Shown piece by piece: positions 16,551 through 26,097 of a DNA stretch of 64,000 bases. Source of the stretch: Parachlamydiales bacterium (lineage in GTDB: Bacteria; Chlamydiota; Chlamydiia; Chlamydiales; SM23-39); NCBI GenBank assembly GCA_019694475.1, contig JAIBBX010000001.1:448001-512000 (forward strand). The letters are read 5' to 3'. Under the pieces are notes generated by a model. The model was not told the DNA's origin, ran no database searches, and was given only the letters and a program-made list of their open reading frames with translations. Positions within the stretch are counted from its first letter, which is position 1, and each line of letters begins with the position of its first letter. A program made the position numbers and the translations under genes.

Positions 16551-18464
16551 TTAGATGGATGCTAGTTCTGAGCGGTGATAAGTTTCCCACATCACGCGGA
16601 AAGGCAAGCAGGTTTCAAGAAGCTCTGGCAATTTGCCTTCTGCGATCTTGCGCCCTCTTTCAAAGAAGATGATTTTGTCGGCATGTTCAATCGTGGACAG
16701 CCTGTGGGCAATCAAGATCTGAGTGACCTGTCCCTGTAGATTTCGAATCGCAGACTTAATTCGGTTTTCAGAAATCGAATCAAGGGAAGAGGTAGCCTCA
16801 TCCATGATAAGAATGGGCGCTTTTTTCACGAGCGCGCGGGCAATTGCGAGGCGTTGCTGCTGTCCGCCAGATAGGGTTTTGCCCATTTCAGCAAGCAGCG
16901 TATGATATTGGTTCGGAAGGTCTGCAATAAACTCATGAGCAAAGGCTTTTTTCGCAGCATCTTCAATGTCTTCTTGAGAAAAGCTCCTTCCGAAAGCGAT
17001 GTTTTCGGCAACTGTATCAAAGAATAAAAAGGGTCTTTGAGGAACAAATGAGATTTGCTCGCGCAACGATTTTTGGGTGATCGCATTGAGCGGGATTCCA
17101 TCGATCCGGATTTCCCCTTTTTGCACATCATAAAGCCTAGGAAGAAGCTGGACAAGCGTCGATTTGCCTGCGCCTGTTGCTCCAACGAACGCTACGACTT
17201 CTCCCCGCTTGATGGTAAAACTGACATCTTTGATGACCCATTCATCGCGGTATTTAAACCAAACATGATCGAATTCGATGATGTTTTTGAAATCAGAGAT
17301 CTGAATGGCTCCATCGCAATCTTCGATTTGCGGCTTCAGGTGCAGCACTTCGAACATCCGTTCTGCAGCGACCACCCCTTTTTGTATGTTGGCATTTTCC
17401 TCAGCAAACTTTTTCACAGGCTCATAGAAAAGGTGGAGAAGTCCGCAGAACATGAGAAGCTGTCCAACCGTCATATGGAGGGAATAAAGGCCGAAAAGAA
17501 CAACAACAGCCAAGCAGCCGGTTGCAACTAAATGGAGGACAGGACGGGTAAGGAGGCCATATTTTGCGCTTTTGCTTTCTAAATGGGCCATCCGATCATT
17601 TTGCTCTTTATATTTTCGGAGTGAAAAAGCCTCCATCGCAAAGATTTTTACCGTTTGGATTCCCGCGATGAAATCGAGCAGGACTGAAGTAAAAGTTTCC
17701 TGGTTCTTCTGAATTTGCCGTGTGATCCGTTTCACGCGCTTCGTCAAGAAAATAACCGGCATCACAACAAGGGGAAGGCCGAAAAAGATGATGAGCGAAA
17801 GCTTCCAGGAAAGATAAAAACAGGCAAGCAGATTCGAAAGAATCGTAAAAGGCGTTTGAAGGTAATTGACCAAGCAGGAATTGATCGATGAGGCGATTTG
17901 TCCGGCATCCCCAACGGCTCTTGAAGAAAGGGAGCCTAAATTTTGCTCCTGATAAAAACTCAATGGGAGCGATTGGATATGTTCAAAATATTGCTGGCGC
18001 AAATCGCGCGTAACCCGGATCGAAAGCAGCTGAGTCACGTAACGGGAGATAAATAGAGTCACCGCTTTAAAGAGGGCCACAGCGATCAGGATCGTAATGA
18101 GGAGGGAAAAATTCTGCTCGACATCGAGATGGGAGGCGACTTTATTCATCACCCAGCTAAGCGGATTGGTATCTTTGCGCCCAGCGAGATAGCGGGCAGC
18201 TTCTTGTTTGGTAATCACCCCATCTTCATTGAGATCAATCAATTCCCATCGTTTGGTCACATCAGAAATGCTGATCTTATCTTTGACCTTCTTGCCTTCC
18301 GGGGTAAACAATGTAAAAAAGTCAGCGCCCGTATTGGCCATAAGGCCAATTGAGAACATCTCGCATTGATTCGCTACAGTGAGAAACATGAGCGAAACAA
18401 ACGTTATGATGGCTAGAGTTAGGTGTTTGCTATTTCGGAGAGCCGCTTGGAGCAATAATTTCAT
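16551..18464 (-). CDS. MsbA-like ABC exporter with an EF-hand loop in its first periplasmic segment
   Basis: A half-transporter of 637 residues: a membrane domain of six helices and a C-terminal nucleotide-binding domain with Walker [11 protein letters not shown]-loop VPQRPFLF, signature LSGGQQQR, Walker [13 protein letters not shown] and the H-loop (IAHRLSTI). It matches the position of msbA next to accA in Chlamydia (CT264-CT265), so lipid A or lipid export is the likely role. Unusually, the segment between helices 1 and 2 holds a canonical 12-residue EF-hand loop at 77-88 (D-x-N-x-D-G-x-I-x-x-x-E). I choose ATG 18464, preceded by GAAGAG; it overlaps the accA end by 35 bp. Confidence 0.85.
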   Translation of the reverse strand: MKLLLQAALRNSKHLTLAIITFVSLMFLTVANQCEMFSIGLMANTGADFFTLFTPEGKKVKDKISISDVTKRWELIDLNEDGVITKQEAARYLAGRKDTNPLSWVMNKVASHLDVEQNFSLLITILIAVALFKAVTLFISRYVTQLLSIRVTRDLRQQYFEHIQSLPLSFYQEQNLGSLSSRAVGDAGQIASSINSCLVNYLQTPFTILSNLLACFYLSWKLSLIIFFGLPLVVMPVIFLTKRVKRITRQIQKNQETFTSVLLDFIAGIQTVKIFAMEAFSLRKYKEQNDRMAHLESKSAKYGLLTRPVLHLVATGCLAVVVLFGLYSLHMTVGQLLMFCGLLHLFYEPVKKFAEENANIQKGVVAAERMFEVLHLKPQIEDCDGAIQISDFKNIIEFDHVWFKYRDEWVIKDVSFTIKRGEVVAFVGATGAGKSTLVQLLPRLYDVQKGEIRIDGIPLNAITQKSLREQISFVPQRPFLFFDTVAENIAFGRSFSQEDIEDAAKKAFAHEFIADLPNQYHTLLAEMGKTLSGGQQQRLAIARALVKKAPILIMDEATSSLDSISENRIKSAIRNLQGQVTQILIAHRLSTIEHADKIIFFERGRKIAEGKLPELLETCLPFRVMWETYHRSELASI

Positions 18465-19431
18465 GATTCTCTTCAGTCTTACGAGAATCAAATTTGCCCA
18501 TTTTCCGGAATTTTTGGTAGCGAATTTCTAAAAGAGCATCAATTGGGACCGATTTTAGTGCGCCCCACTGCTCCTTAATAAACGCTTTGACAGCCCGATA
18601 TGCATCTTTTGGATCGAGATGGGCGCCGCCCAAAGGCTCTGGAATCTTCTGATCGACAATTCCCAATTCCAAAAGATCTTCCACGTGCATTTTCAATGCC
18701 GACGCGGCCGTTGCGTTTTGAGAAGCATCTTTCCAGAGAATCGAAGCGCACCCCTCAGGCGAAATCACCGAGTAATAAGAGTGCTCCATCATCCCGATCA
18801 CATCGCCAACGCCAACGCCTAGAGCGCCGCCAGAACATCCCTCTCCGATCAATATGACAATGATCGGGGTCGGGAGGCGGGCCATTTCCCAAAGGTTATT
18901 GGCAATTGCCCAGCCTTGTCCCCTCTCTTCAGCCGTAAGGCCAGGGTAAGCGCCTGGGGTATCAAGTAATGTGATGACGGGAAGATTGAATTTAGCGGCA
19001 AGCTTCATGCAGCGCATTGCTTTGCGATAACCTTCTGGATGGGGCATTCCGAAATTGCGGTAAATGCGGCTTTCAGTATCTTTCCCTTTTTCTTGACCGA
19101 TCACAACATACTTTTCCCCGTCGATCACAGCAAGTCCTGCGATGATTGCATGATCATCTTGGAAGGTTCGGTCGCCAAAAAGTTCAACAAATTCATCCGA
19201 AATATTTTGAATGTAATCAATCGCATGCGGCCTTGCGGGGTGGCGGCAAATAGCGACCCGATCCCAAGCTTTCAATTCGGAGTAGACCTTTTCTTTAAGG
19301 AGCTGCAGTTTCTTTTCCAGCTTATCTAATTCGGCTGTCGAAAAGACAGGGTTGTTCTTATTTTGATCTTTGAGCTTTTGAAGGGTTTGCTGAACTTCAA
19401 AAATCTGTTTTTCATGAGGTAAGATCGTCAT
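18430..19431 (-). CDS. accA: Acetyl-CoA carboxylase carboxyltransferase subunit alpha
   Basis: With AccD it transfers the carboxyl group from biotin to acetyl-CoA, the first step of fatty acid synthesis. The 333-residue sequence has the N-terminal helical hairpin ([13 protein letters not shown]...[13 protein letters not shown]) followed by the crotonase-like carboxyltransferase domain ([38 protein letters not shown]-type [46 protein letters not shown]). Length is normal. The start overlaps the L,D-transpeptidase gene stop by 4 bp and has an AAGGAG upstream. Order ABC transporter-accA matches Chlamydia. Confidence 0.97.
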   Translation of the reverse strand: MTILPHEKQIFEVQQTLQKLKDQNKNNPVFSTAELDKLEKKLQLLKEKVYSELKAWDRVAICRHPARPHAIDYIQNISDEFVELFGDRTFQDDHAIIAGLAVIDGEKYVVIGQEKGKDTESRIYRNFGMPHPEGYRKAMRCMKLAAKFNLPVITLLDTPGAYPGLTAEERGQGWAIANNLWEMARLPTPIIVILIGEGCSGGALGVGVGDVIGMMEHSYYSVISPEGCASILWKDASQNATAASALKMHVEDLLELGIVDQKIPEPLGGAHLDPKDAYRAVKAFIKEQWGALKSVPIDALLEIRYQKFRKMGKFDSRKTEENHEIIAPSGSPK

Positions 19432-20330
19432 GGATGGTACTCCTTCACAATTTCGACGGTGGTCGGCTTTGTGATCACAATGGCAAAAATCTCTTCAATA
19501 TCATCTGCTGCCATTCGTATGCATCCATCGCTATCAAAAGTTCCGAGTTTAGATTTATCTTCAATCAGCTGGCCATCGGCTCCGCTCACCCAAGGCACAC
19601 CATGGATGCCAAATCCTTTAGCAGGTTCAGTGCATCCTTCAACTTCCTTTTCGAACGGAAGCCAGCGAGTTCCGAAAACGCGGATCATCTCCACTTTCTC
19701 ATCTTGGAAGAAGCCGGTTACGCCCGGTTTGTAGATCGCAATCTTTTCGCCCAGTGCATATTTTCCAATCGGGGTCAAAGAGCCGGATGGGCGGTGAGAA
19801 TCTTTTTTTCCGAGTCCTACTTTATATGTTTTCAACAGCACTTTTTCTTTTCCGTCGAGATAATAAAACCACATCCTCGCTTTCGAAAGATCGACTACGA
19901 GATTGAATTTAATATCCTTGCCAGCCTTGAATACATTGAACCGGTCGCCAGGATGAACTTTCTGGGTAAAATAATCGGCTTTCTTGTTTAGGCTACGCGC
20001 AATGAAATGGCGGGAAGTTTGAAAGTGGGAGGCGTAATCGGCAATCCAAGCGGGCCGGTCTTTGAGCCAAGGAACCCTACTTGTAAATGAAATGGTTTCA
20101 ACAATGGGCAGCTCCGAAGAATCGAGAGCAAAAAGCTGAGGGATTCGGTCTACTTCCGGTTCTTCCATTTGCACTGGCGCTGTTTGAATCGGGATCGGAG
20201 CCTGAGAAGTTCCTAGAGCAATCTCCTGAACAGTCTCAACAGGCGCCATGGTCTTTGGTCGATTTTTCAACCAGCCAATGATTCCAATCGCACCGAAAAG
20301 AAGGATCAAACCAGTAATAAAAACTTTCAC
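19428..20330 (-). CDS. Membrane-anchored L,D-transpeptidase (YkuD domain)
   Basis: 300 residues starting with GTG (GAGGA lies 10 nt upstream). An N-terminal membrane anchor (residues 2-22, [19 protein letters not shown]) is followed by a proline-rich linker. A segment around 130-150 ([14 protein letters not shown]) looks LysM-like. The YkuD catalytic domain carries the motif HGVP...SDGCIRM, with the nucleophile Cys270. Such enzymes make 3-3 crosslinks in peptidoglycan or attach proteins to it, in the periplasm. In chlamydiae, whose peptidoglycan is scarce, this is of interest for septal wall remodelling. Translationally coupled to accA downstream. Confidence 0.88.
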   Translation of the reverse strand: MKVFITGLILLFGAIGIIGWLKNRPKTMAPVETVQEIALGTSQAPIPIQTAPVQMEEPEVDRIPQLFALDSSELPIVETISFTSRVPWLKDRPAWIADYASHFQTSRHFIARSLNKKADYFTQKVHPGDRFNVFKAGKDIKFNLVVDLSKARMWFYYLDGKEKVLLKTYKVGLGKKDSHRPSGSLTPIGKYALGEKIAIYKPGVTGFFQDEKVEMIRVFGTRWLPFEKEVEGCTEPAKGFGIHGVPWVSGADGQLIEDKSKLGTFDSDGCIRMAADDIEEIFAIVITKPTTVEIVKEYHP

Positions 20331-20438
20331 AAAAGCAAATCCTCAAACTTTTTCTTGAACCTACCCTATTATCTGCGATGAGGGACTATTTTGCAACAAA
20401 AGCAAATGAGGAAAAGATAAGCTAAAATTTGATTTTTA

Positions 20439-20828
20439 TTAGGCTGCGCCCGAAGAGTATACTTCCACAGGAACAACAGACTTGCCATACTTAATAATTG
20501 GATCAAAATCGGTCAAATATTGAGCCGTCAATAAAACTGCGCTTCCTATCACTGTCACCGCTAATAATCCTTCTCCAAATCCGCGGATCATATTCAAAAC
20601 CCCATGCAGGAGATTTTCTCCTCCTGTTGTTGTGATCATGCTAAATTTTTTTGAGCCGAGAGTGATGATAAATCCCACCATGCCGAAAATTGCCATAACG
20701 GCTCCTACTACGGCCTGGATTTTGCCAGCAGCAATTCTGACAGGCGTTGAAGCAATTGCTACAAACGGAATCGAATCTAAAATATTAAATACTTTTTCGA
20801 ATTCATTTAGTGTATCTTCAATTTCCAT
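20439..20828 (-). CDS. Small hydrophobic protein, Inc-like
   Basis: 129 residues, unrecognised. There is no signal peptide but two long hydrophobic regions, about 30-58 (IAAGKIQAVVGAVMAIFGMVGFIITLG) and 78-104 (MIRGFGEGLLAVTVIGSAVLLTAQYL), separated by a short polar stretch. The bilobed hydrophobic pattern without a signal peptide is shared with chlamydial Inc proteins, but an ordinary inner-membrane protein is equally possible. It lies alone between the core genes for the L,D-transpeptidase and the CT266-like protein. Confidence 0.55.
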   Translation of the reverse strand: MEIEDTLNEFEKVFNILDSIPFVAIASTPVRIAAGKIQAVVGAVMAIFGMVGFIITLGSKKFSMITTTGGENLLHGVLNMIRGFGEGLLAVTVIGSAVLLTAQYLTDFDPIIKYGKSVVPVEVYSSGAA

Positions 20829-20904
20829 CTAACTATCCTATTAAAAAAAACAGCATAAATCTCGAAAGAAAATTATGCAAGATGAATGAGGCTATGAACC
20901 TATC

Positions 20905-21735
20905 CTAGTAAAATTTTATTGAGATTTGTGGGTCGAATGGATTGATGAAGTAGTTCAAAAGAAACTCTGTTCCCCAGAAACAATTTTCACCAGCAAGCGG
21001 AATCACTTCGAGTTTGAACGGCCGATTTGTTTGTAGAGTAGTTTTTTTTCCAAAGCGCACTTGAGTAGTTTCGCCGACAAACCTACGTAGGCTTTTCGGT
21101 TTTAGAATCTCATTTCCGATTTCACAAATCTCTGCCTTTACATAAAAGGCTAAAGAGATTGGATTTTCGGGCTTCACTCCGACAAAACGGAAGTTAAATC
21201 CCTTCATCTCAACCCAAACTTCTGGATAGGCTGCAACGCGGGCCCAACCGTCCATTCCTTTGCCGGCAATACCGAAAGAAAGGCCTGCCTGAGGGCCAAA
21301 TGCCCTAATGTCAACGCCGGCATGAATTACACCCATCGAGGTCCCAAACCCATCCAAAGTGAGTGCGGCAGACATTTTTGATTCCTGAATCAGGGTCAAA
21401 TTATAGTCGAACCCTGGCCCCTCTATTGGTTCGATGTCCCTTAATTTTGCAAAACAGGCAGCAATTATCTGCTCATCAAATTCTTTCTCAGGACACCAAA
21501 GAGTGGGGAATTCTTCTAATTTGAGAAGCCAGGAAGCGAGCCGGCCTGCCTCTTCAGCAAAACCGGCCTCTTTCCATAGAAGAGCAAGTCTGCACTGCTT
21601 ATGCAAAGGCATAAGCTCCCATCGCGGGACATAGGGCTTGATAATTCTGCCCAATTTTTTTTCGCGCAAATAGGCCAGAAGAGGCCGATAAACATCAGCC
21701 TCGCGGCCCTTTAATGGTTCATTAAATAGTTCCAT
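20905..21735 (-). CDS. Conserved chlamydial hypothetical protein (CT266 position)
   Basis: 276 residues, soluble, of unknown function. It sits directly downstream of the IHF/HU gene (5-bp gap) and upstream of accA. In Chlamydia trachomatis the same place between accA (CT265) and the IHF/HU gene (CT267) is taken by CT266, so I infer orthology from position. The N-terminal 110 residues are helical and rich in Leu/Trp. The rest (FDYNLTLIQESKMSAALTLDGFGTSMGVIHAGVDIRAFGPQ onward) looks like beta-sandwich. No catalytic motif is evident. Confidence 0.65.
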   Translation of the reverse strand: MELFNEPLKGREADVYRPLLAYLREKKLGRIIKPYVPRWELMPLHKQCRLALLWKEAGFAEEAGRLASWLLKLEEFPTLWCPEKEFDEQIIAACFAKLRDIEPIEGPGFDYNLTLIQESKMSAALTLDGFGTSMGVIHAGVDIRAFGPQAGLSFGIAGKGMDGWARVAAYPEVWVEMKGFNFRFVGVKPENPISLAFYVKAEICEIGNEILKPKSLRRFVGETTQVRFGKKTTLQTNRPFKLEVIPLAGENCFWGTEFLLNYFINPFDPQISIKFY

Positions 21736-21740
21736 GAGAA

Positions 21741-22025
21741 CTATTCAATGAGTTTGCGCATTTTCTTTCCAGGAGTAAATTTCACCGCTTTGCGCGCTGG
21801 AATGACAATAGGCACGGAAGCATTTTTTGGATTTCGTCCAATCTTTTGTTTTCTTTCTACGATTTCGAATACGCCGAAATCGCGGAATTCAAGACGATCG
21901 CCTTGCGACAGTGTCTCGGTCATTGCATCAAGGAACGCTTGAATTACGTTTCGAACATCATTGGGATGGAGTCCCTTTGCTGTTGAAATGTTTTGAATCA
22001 GCTTCTTTTTTGTGACAGTCGCCAT
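21741..22025 (-). CDS. ihfA: IHF/HU-family DNA-bending protein
   Basis: A 94-residue histone-like protein: two N-terminal helices (TKKKLIQNISTAKGLHPNDVRNVIQAFLDAMTETLSQGD) and a beta-saddle with the long DNA-minor-groove arms (GRNPKNASVPIVIPARKAVKFTPGKKMRKL, carrying the expected Arg-Asn-Pro at the arm). The start is ATG 22025, 7 nt after AGGAG. A frame open to 22073 adds 16 polar residues without a Shine-Dalgarno. In Chlamydia the equivalent gene (CT267) is the single IHF/HU-like protein next to CT266. Confidence 0.9.
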   Translation of the reverse strand: MATVTKKKLIQNISTAKGLHPNDVRNVIQAFLDAMTETLSQGDRLEFRDFGVFEIVERKQKIGRNPKNASVPIVIPARKAVKFTPGKKMRKLIE

Positions 22026-22184
22026 ATCAGCGCTCCTATTTTGACTTGGGATACTTGGTTGATTTTCAGACAAGGTGTTTGTCTCCTTCTTTGGGAGTTC
22101 ATCCCAAAATTTTAACCCTACCTAGATCATTAGGTGTAAGGTGGTTCATGAGTTCAAAATAGCTATTTGCGAATATTTTTCAAA

Positions 22185-23447
22185 TCAATTTTTAGCAATT
22201 TTGATCAGGAGACGTTTTTTTTTGCCTGCACTCAATAGAAGAAAAGAATGATCGATGATATCTTTTGCAGAGAATGCAAAAGCCGGATCGTTGATCCGTT
22301 CATTGTTGAGATAAGCTCCGCCATTTTTGATGAGTTTGGAGCCTTCTGATTTACTTGGAACTAAACCCACTTTCACAGCGACGTCGACAAATTTTTGTCC
22401 GACAACTTCTGACAAAGAAAGTTCTGCGCTTGGCATATCATCAGCGAGCTCTTTCAAAACGGCGCTGTTTAATTTCGCTTCGCTTCCAGGAGCCATGCTC
22501 TCAGTGACTTTTTGAGCCGCTTGCAATCCTTCTTCGCCATGCACAAATCGAGTGACTTCTTCTGCAAGCCTCCTTTGCGCGCTGTTAGCAATATTCATAC
22601 CGGCTTCAATGGCTCGGATTTCATCCATGCTTAGGAAGGTCAGCATCTTTAACAGCTTGATCACATCAGCATCAGGCACGCGGATTAGATATTGGTAGAA
22701 CTGATAAGGGCTCAATTTATCGGGTGAAAGCCAAATAGCTCCTTCTTCCGATTTCCCAAATTTTTTGCCATCGCTTCTTGTCAAAAGAGGAAAGGTTAAA
22801 CCAAAAAGAGTTTCACCGCCGAGTTTGCGATTGAATTCAGTGCCAGCAGTGATATTGCCCCACTGGTCGCTTGCTCCCATTTGCAAAGTAACCCCATGCT
22901 CTTTGCAAAGGTGGTAAAAATCATATCCTTGAAGAAGCTGATAGCTAAACTCTGTAAAGCTCATCCCCTCTTCCGATTGCAAACGAGTCCGCACCATTTC
23001 TTTGGCCATCATGGGGCCGATTCGGAAATGCTTGCCCACATCGCGCAAGAAATCGACAAGAGAGAATTTTCCAAGCCAATCATTGTTATTCAAAATGACA
23101 GGGCGAGGTCCTTGAGCGAAATCGAGGATTTTTTTAAAAAATGCTTCTAAACAGCGGACGTTGTGCTGGAGAGTTTTTTCATCGAGGAGATTCCGTTCTT
23201 GGCTTTTACCCGATGGGTCGCCAATCAGTCCTGTGGCGCCGCCCAGAATCGCGAATGGAGTATGGCCGAATTTCTGGAACCATGCCAGACCCATAATGGG
23301 AACGAGATTGCCCAAATGAAGGCTATCTGCCGTCGGATCAAAGCCAACGTAGACTTTAATCGGACGATTCACCCGCTCGCGCAGCTCTTCATGAGTCATT
23401 TGATCGAGAAATCCGCGCTCAGCCAATACATCGATGACATTTTTCAT
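22185..23447 (-). CDS. tyrS: Tyrosyl-tRNA synthetase
   Basis: Charges tRNA-Tyr. 420 residues. The HIGH motif is in DPTADSLHLGNLVP, tyrosine-recognition residues lie in YQLLQGYDFYHL and QMGASDQWGNI, and the KMSKS equivalent is KFGKSE. The C-terminal S4 RNA-binding domain (SEGSKLIKNGGAYLNNERI...LLLSAGKKKRLLIKI) is complete. Length is normal for the bacterial TyrS type. It is flanked by an 111-bp AT-rich gap toward ihfA. A TATATAG stretch lies just before the ATG. Confidence 0.96.
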   Translation of the reverse strand: MKNVIDVLAERGFLDQMTHEELRERVNRPIKVYVGFDPTADSLHLGNLVPIMGLAWFQKFGHTPFAILGGATGLIGDPSGKSQERNLLDEKTLQHNVRCLEAFFKKILDFAQGPRPVILNNNDWLGKFSLVDFLRDVGKHFRIGPMMAKEMVRTRLQSEEGMSFTEFSYQLLQGYDFYHLCKEHGVTLQMGASDQWGNITAGTEFNRKLGGETLFGLTFPLLTRSDGKKFGKSEEGAIWLSPDKLSPYQFYQYLIRVPDADVIKLLKMLTFLSMDEIRAIEAGMNIANSAQRRLAEEVTRFVHGEEGLQAAQKVTESMAPGSEAKLNSAVLKELADDMPSAELSLSEVVGQKFVDVAVKVGLVPSKSEGSKLIKNGGAYLNNERINDPAFAFSAKDIIDHSFLLLSAGKKKRLLIKIAKN

Positions 23448-23479
23448 GCTATATAGCTTATAAAATCAGAAAAATTGGA

Positions 23480-24067
23480 TCAAGTTCCAAAAGCTAATTC
23501 AGAAATAAGCCTTGTCTCCATCCTCGCTGATTCTGCAGAATGATTTGCACCATCTGCTAAAACATCAACGAATCTAGTATTATTCAAACTCAATGCGACC
23601 ATCGCTTTGGCAATTCCATATCGGGCCATTGATGTGACACAGCGCAGGACGCTTTCCCCAAGTTGTCCAACAAGGAAACATCGCATTGCAAATGTTTTAC
23701 TCTGATTCCATTCTTCGGTTATCAAAGCGCCGAAATCGACTTGACGTCCAGCTATTGTATTTGAAATATGGAGATCGCATTTCTTTATCCATGCGTTCCG
23801 AGGGCTTAAAATACCCAAGAGAGAACAGCCGAGCATTTGGAACGAAAAACCAACATCATCCCAAGAAAAGGAAGAGACGTGATTCAATGCGGAAGACTGT
23901 CCTAAAAACAACATCGCAAGAGTTGTTGCAAAGATCGATCGAGCAATTTTGGCAACAGTTTGGGCGGCATCGATAACGCTTGCCGCAACGTAATAAAGCC
24001 TTCCAAAAACTTCATCGGAAATAGTTAACTCTGGCAGAGTCAGTCTGCCCACCATATTTGCAATCAT
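23480..24067 (-). CDS. Hypothetical protein with hydrophobic segments
   Basis: 195 residues, not recognised. There is no clear signal peptide. Moderately hydrophobic stretches occur at about 40-60 (KIARSIFATTLAMLFLG) and 73-92 (VGFSFQMLGCSLLGILS), followed by a soluble C-terminal part. An AAAGGTG lies 6 nt before ATG 24067. It sits upstream of tyrS on the same strand (32-bp gap). It could be a lineage-specific membrane or effector protein. Confidence 0.5.
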   Translation of the reverse strand: MIANMVGRLTLPELTISDEVFGRLYYVAASVIDAAQTVAKIARSIFATTLAMLFLGQSSALNHVSSFSWDDVGFSFQMLGCSLLGILSPRNAWIKKCDLHISNTIAGRQVDFGALITEEWNQSKTFAMRCFLVGQLGESVLRCVTSMARYGIAKAMVALSLNNTRFVDVLADGANHSAESARMETRLISELAFGT

Positions 24068-24125
24068 GCGACACCTTTATTTTGGGCTACATTCTAAGTT
24101 GCCGCACGATATATGGCAATTCAAC

Positions 24126-24431
24126 TCATTTATTAAATACGACAAATTCTTCTTTCAATTTGTCTGCGATACTCTGTACTTTTTTGCTGACTACTGCTGC
24201 ATCTTTATTTTGATTAAAGAGTTTGATTCCCTTTTTCTCTATTTGAACTCGGTTTTTAGAATTGTCAGCAATCCATTTATGAATTTTTTCGACTGTATCT
24301 TTTAGAGCTTTAGGATTGAAGTGAACTTTTTCAGCTTCCCATTGTTTGATCAGTTTTTCTCTCGCCCGTTTTGTTTTTGCGCTTTCTGGGGCAATTCCTC
24401 TACCTTCAAACTCTTTTTCTGCTGTGGCCAT
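24126..24431 (-). CDS. Hypothetical small basic helical protein
   Basis: 101 residues, rich in Lys and Glu (20 or more Lys), predicted helical throughout, with no motif known to me. A perfect AAGGAGG precedes the ATG by 8 nt, so it is probably expressed well. Divergent from rpiA, with an AT-rich 80-bp region between them. Confidence 0.6.
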   Translation of the reverse strand: MATAEKEFEGRGIAPESAKTKRAREKLIKQWEAEKVHFNPKALKDTVEKIHKWIADNSKNRVQIEKKGIKLFNQNKDAAVVSKKVQSIADKLKEEFVVFNK

Positions 24432-24512
24432 TCAAAAACCTCCTTGACCAGAGTTTGAGACTATAAAAATTTGATTTAAATTTCCACATTTTTTTTGTAT
24501 ACTTAGGCCAAT

Positions 24513-25181
24513 ATGAGTATAGAAGCTAAAATTGCAGCTGGAAGCAAAGCTGTAGAGTTTATCAAAAGCGGGATGATTGTGGGGCTTGGATCAGGCTCGA
24601 CGGCCGAGTGTTTTATTCAAGCGCTGATTGAGAGCGGTCTGAACATCCAAGCAGTATCTAGTTCCCGCACTTCAACTGAACTTGCCAAACGGGGCGGGAT
24701 TGAAGTAGTAGACATCAACTCAGTTCCCCGAATTGACATCACAGTTGATGGAGCAGACGAGATCGATCCGCTGAAACGGATGATTAAAGGGGGCGGCGGC
24801 GCTCATGTGCGGGAAAAGATCCTCGCCTCATCTAGCGATGAAATGATCGTGATTGTCGACAACACGAAACTCGTTCCTTCAGTCGGAACTAAGAAATTGC
24901 CGGTTGAAGTGATGTTTTATGGCTCGCCAGCTACGCGCATGAAAATCGAAGAGCTCGGATATCAAGGCAAATGGCGTCAAAACCCAGACGGCACGCTCTT
25001 AATTTCTGAAAATGGCAACCTAATCTATGACATGCATTTCACATCGCCGCCAAAAGCGCCGGAACATCTTCATGAGGCCCTCATCAATATTCCTGGCGTG
25101 ATCGATACCGGCTTTTTCTTCAATATGGCCGGCCGGGTTATTGTTGGCTACCCTGACGGTCGAACCGAAATCAGACGTTAA
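24513..25181 (+). CDS. rpiA: Ribose-5-phosphate isomerase A
   Basis: Interconverts ribose 5-phosphate and ribulose 5-phosphate in the pentose phosphate pathway. 222 residues with the family signatures GLGSGSTAECFIQAL (phosphate-binding), TVDGADEIDP (catalytic Asp/Glu), KGGGGAHVREKI and KLPVEVMFYG. No Shine-Dalgarno precedes the ATG at 24513; a TATACT (24498-24503) ends 9 nt before it, though without a good -35. Confidence 0.96.
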   Translation: MSIEAKIAAGSKAVEFIKSGMIVGLGSGSTAECFIQALIESGLNIQAVSSSRTSTELAKRGGIEVVDINSVPRIDITVDGADEIDPLKRMIKGGGGAHVREKILASSSDEMIVIVDNTKLVPSVGTKKLPVEVMFYGSPATRMKIEELGYQGKWRQNPDGTLLISENGNLIYDMHFTSPPKAPEHLHEALINIPGVIDTGFFFNMAGRVIVGYPDGRTEIRR

Positions 25182-25202
25182 ATATACTGCGCGCGGTTAG
25201 AT

Positions 25203-25481
25203 TTAGTATTTGATATTGAAGCGGTTTTTAGCGAGCTTTACAAGAGCTGCAACCGCTTTTTCTGCATCTTCGCCCACAGCTTCAACGGAAACTTTCGCCC
25301 CTTTTTCCGCAGCAAGCATTAGAATGCCTAAGATCGATTTAGCATTCACAACATAGTTCCGATAGCACAAATTTACCTGGGCAGAGAAATTCGCCGCACA
25401 TTTGACGAGCTCGGTTGCCGGCCTCGTGTGCAGTCCCTTATCATTTAGTACGACGAATATTGCTTTGGCTGTATTTCTCAT
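25203..25481 (-). CDS. ptsH: Phosphocarrier protein HPr
   Basis: 92 residues. The phosphorylated histidine lies in NDKGLHTRPATELVKCA and the regulatory serine region in VNAKSILGILMLAAEKGAKV, both typical for HPr of the PTS or PTS-Ntr type. I choose ATG 25481 (AAGG just upstream); the open frame to 25538 adds 19 residues ahead of the fold. Convergent with rpiA. In Chlamydia HPr works with an incomplete PTS thought to be regulatory. Confidence 0.88.
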   Translation of the reverse strand: MRNTAKAIFVVLNDKGLHTRPATELVKCAANFSAQVNLCYRNYVVNAKSILGILMLAAEKGAKVSVEAVGEDAEKAVAALVKLAKNRFNIKY

Positions 25482-25547
25482 CTGCCTTAACTGTGCAGAT
25501 GTATGTGTTACTCCAAAATTCTTTTTTTTGCAACCCATACTTCGAAT

Positions 25548-26033
25548 TTATTGTTTCATTTCTTCAAGATGATCGACGAATTGCACAGGAGAAAAAAGGT
25601 TATGAAATGGCGTTTCATTTGCGCTTGTTGGCGAAAATGGAGTTGGAGCAGGCAAAGTACTTGCAGAACTTCTAAATACGGAAGAAACAGAACGGCTTAC
25701 AACCTCTTCAGGAACGCTAGACTTTGGAATAAATCGATGTTTTTTGAAATGAGCAACCAAATCTTCGTCATACGAGCTTTCTGACCTAGGATGTTTTCCG
25801 TTATTTTTGGATTCTAAGATTTCCATGGCCGCGATGAAAGAACGGTCGATTTCTTTCTTTTTATCATAAATAGCGTCCATTTCATCCTCGATCTCATTCA
25901 TCTGCGCAGCAACCGGATCGTCTCTCCCAGCTTCTCCAGCTGTATCTGGCTCGATTGGCATGAAATGAAATGTTTTCATTCCCTCCACAATTGAAATTAG
26001 TTCCGAATCTACAGGAGAAATTCTATTAGTCAT
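25548..26033 (-). CDS. Hypothetical protein
   Basis: 161 residues, acidic N-terminal half with a helical segment (AAQMNEIEDEMDAIYDKKKEIDRSFIAAMEIL), then a Ser/Pro/Thr-rich low-complexity tail. No signal peptide, membrane segment or known domain. Lies between HPr and the pepF terminator on the same strand. Looks like a lineage-specific soluble or secreted protein; no function can be given. Confidence 0.5.
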   Translation of the reverse strand: MTNRISPVDSELISIVEGMKTFHFMPIEPDTAGEAGRDDPVAAQMNEIEDEMDAIYDKKKEIDRSFIAAMEILESKNNGKHPRSESSYDEDLVAHFKKHRFIPKSSVPEEVVSRSVSSVFRSSASTLPAPTPFSPTSANETPFHNLFSPVQFVDHLEEMKQ

Positions 26034-26035
26034 AA

Positions 26036-26077
26036 ATAAAAAATCCGATCATATAATTTCACATATTATATGATCGG
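26036..26077 (-). terminator. Terminator behind pepF
   Basis: A perfect 13-bp inverted repeat (CCGATCATATAAT at 26045-26057 and its complement at 26065-26077) with a 7-base loop. Read on the minus strand, downstream of pepF, it is followed by TTTTTT. Confidence 0.75.
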
Positions 26078-26097
26078 AAAACATTTAGAATCAAGAA

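Noticed and set aside
17055..17531. 158-residue plus-strand frame inside the ABC transporter
   Set aside because: Shadow of the ATP-binding domain coding sequence; the real gene has all ABC motifs on the minus strand.
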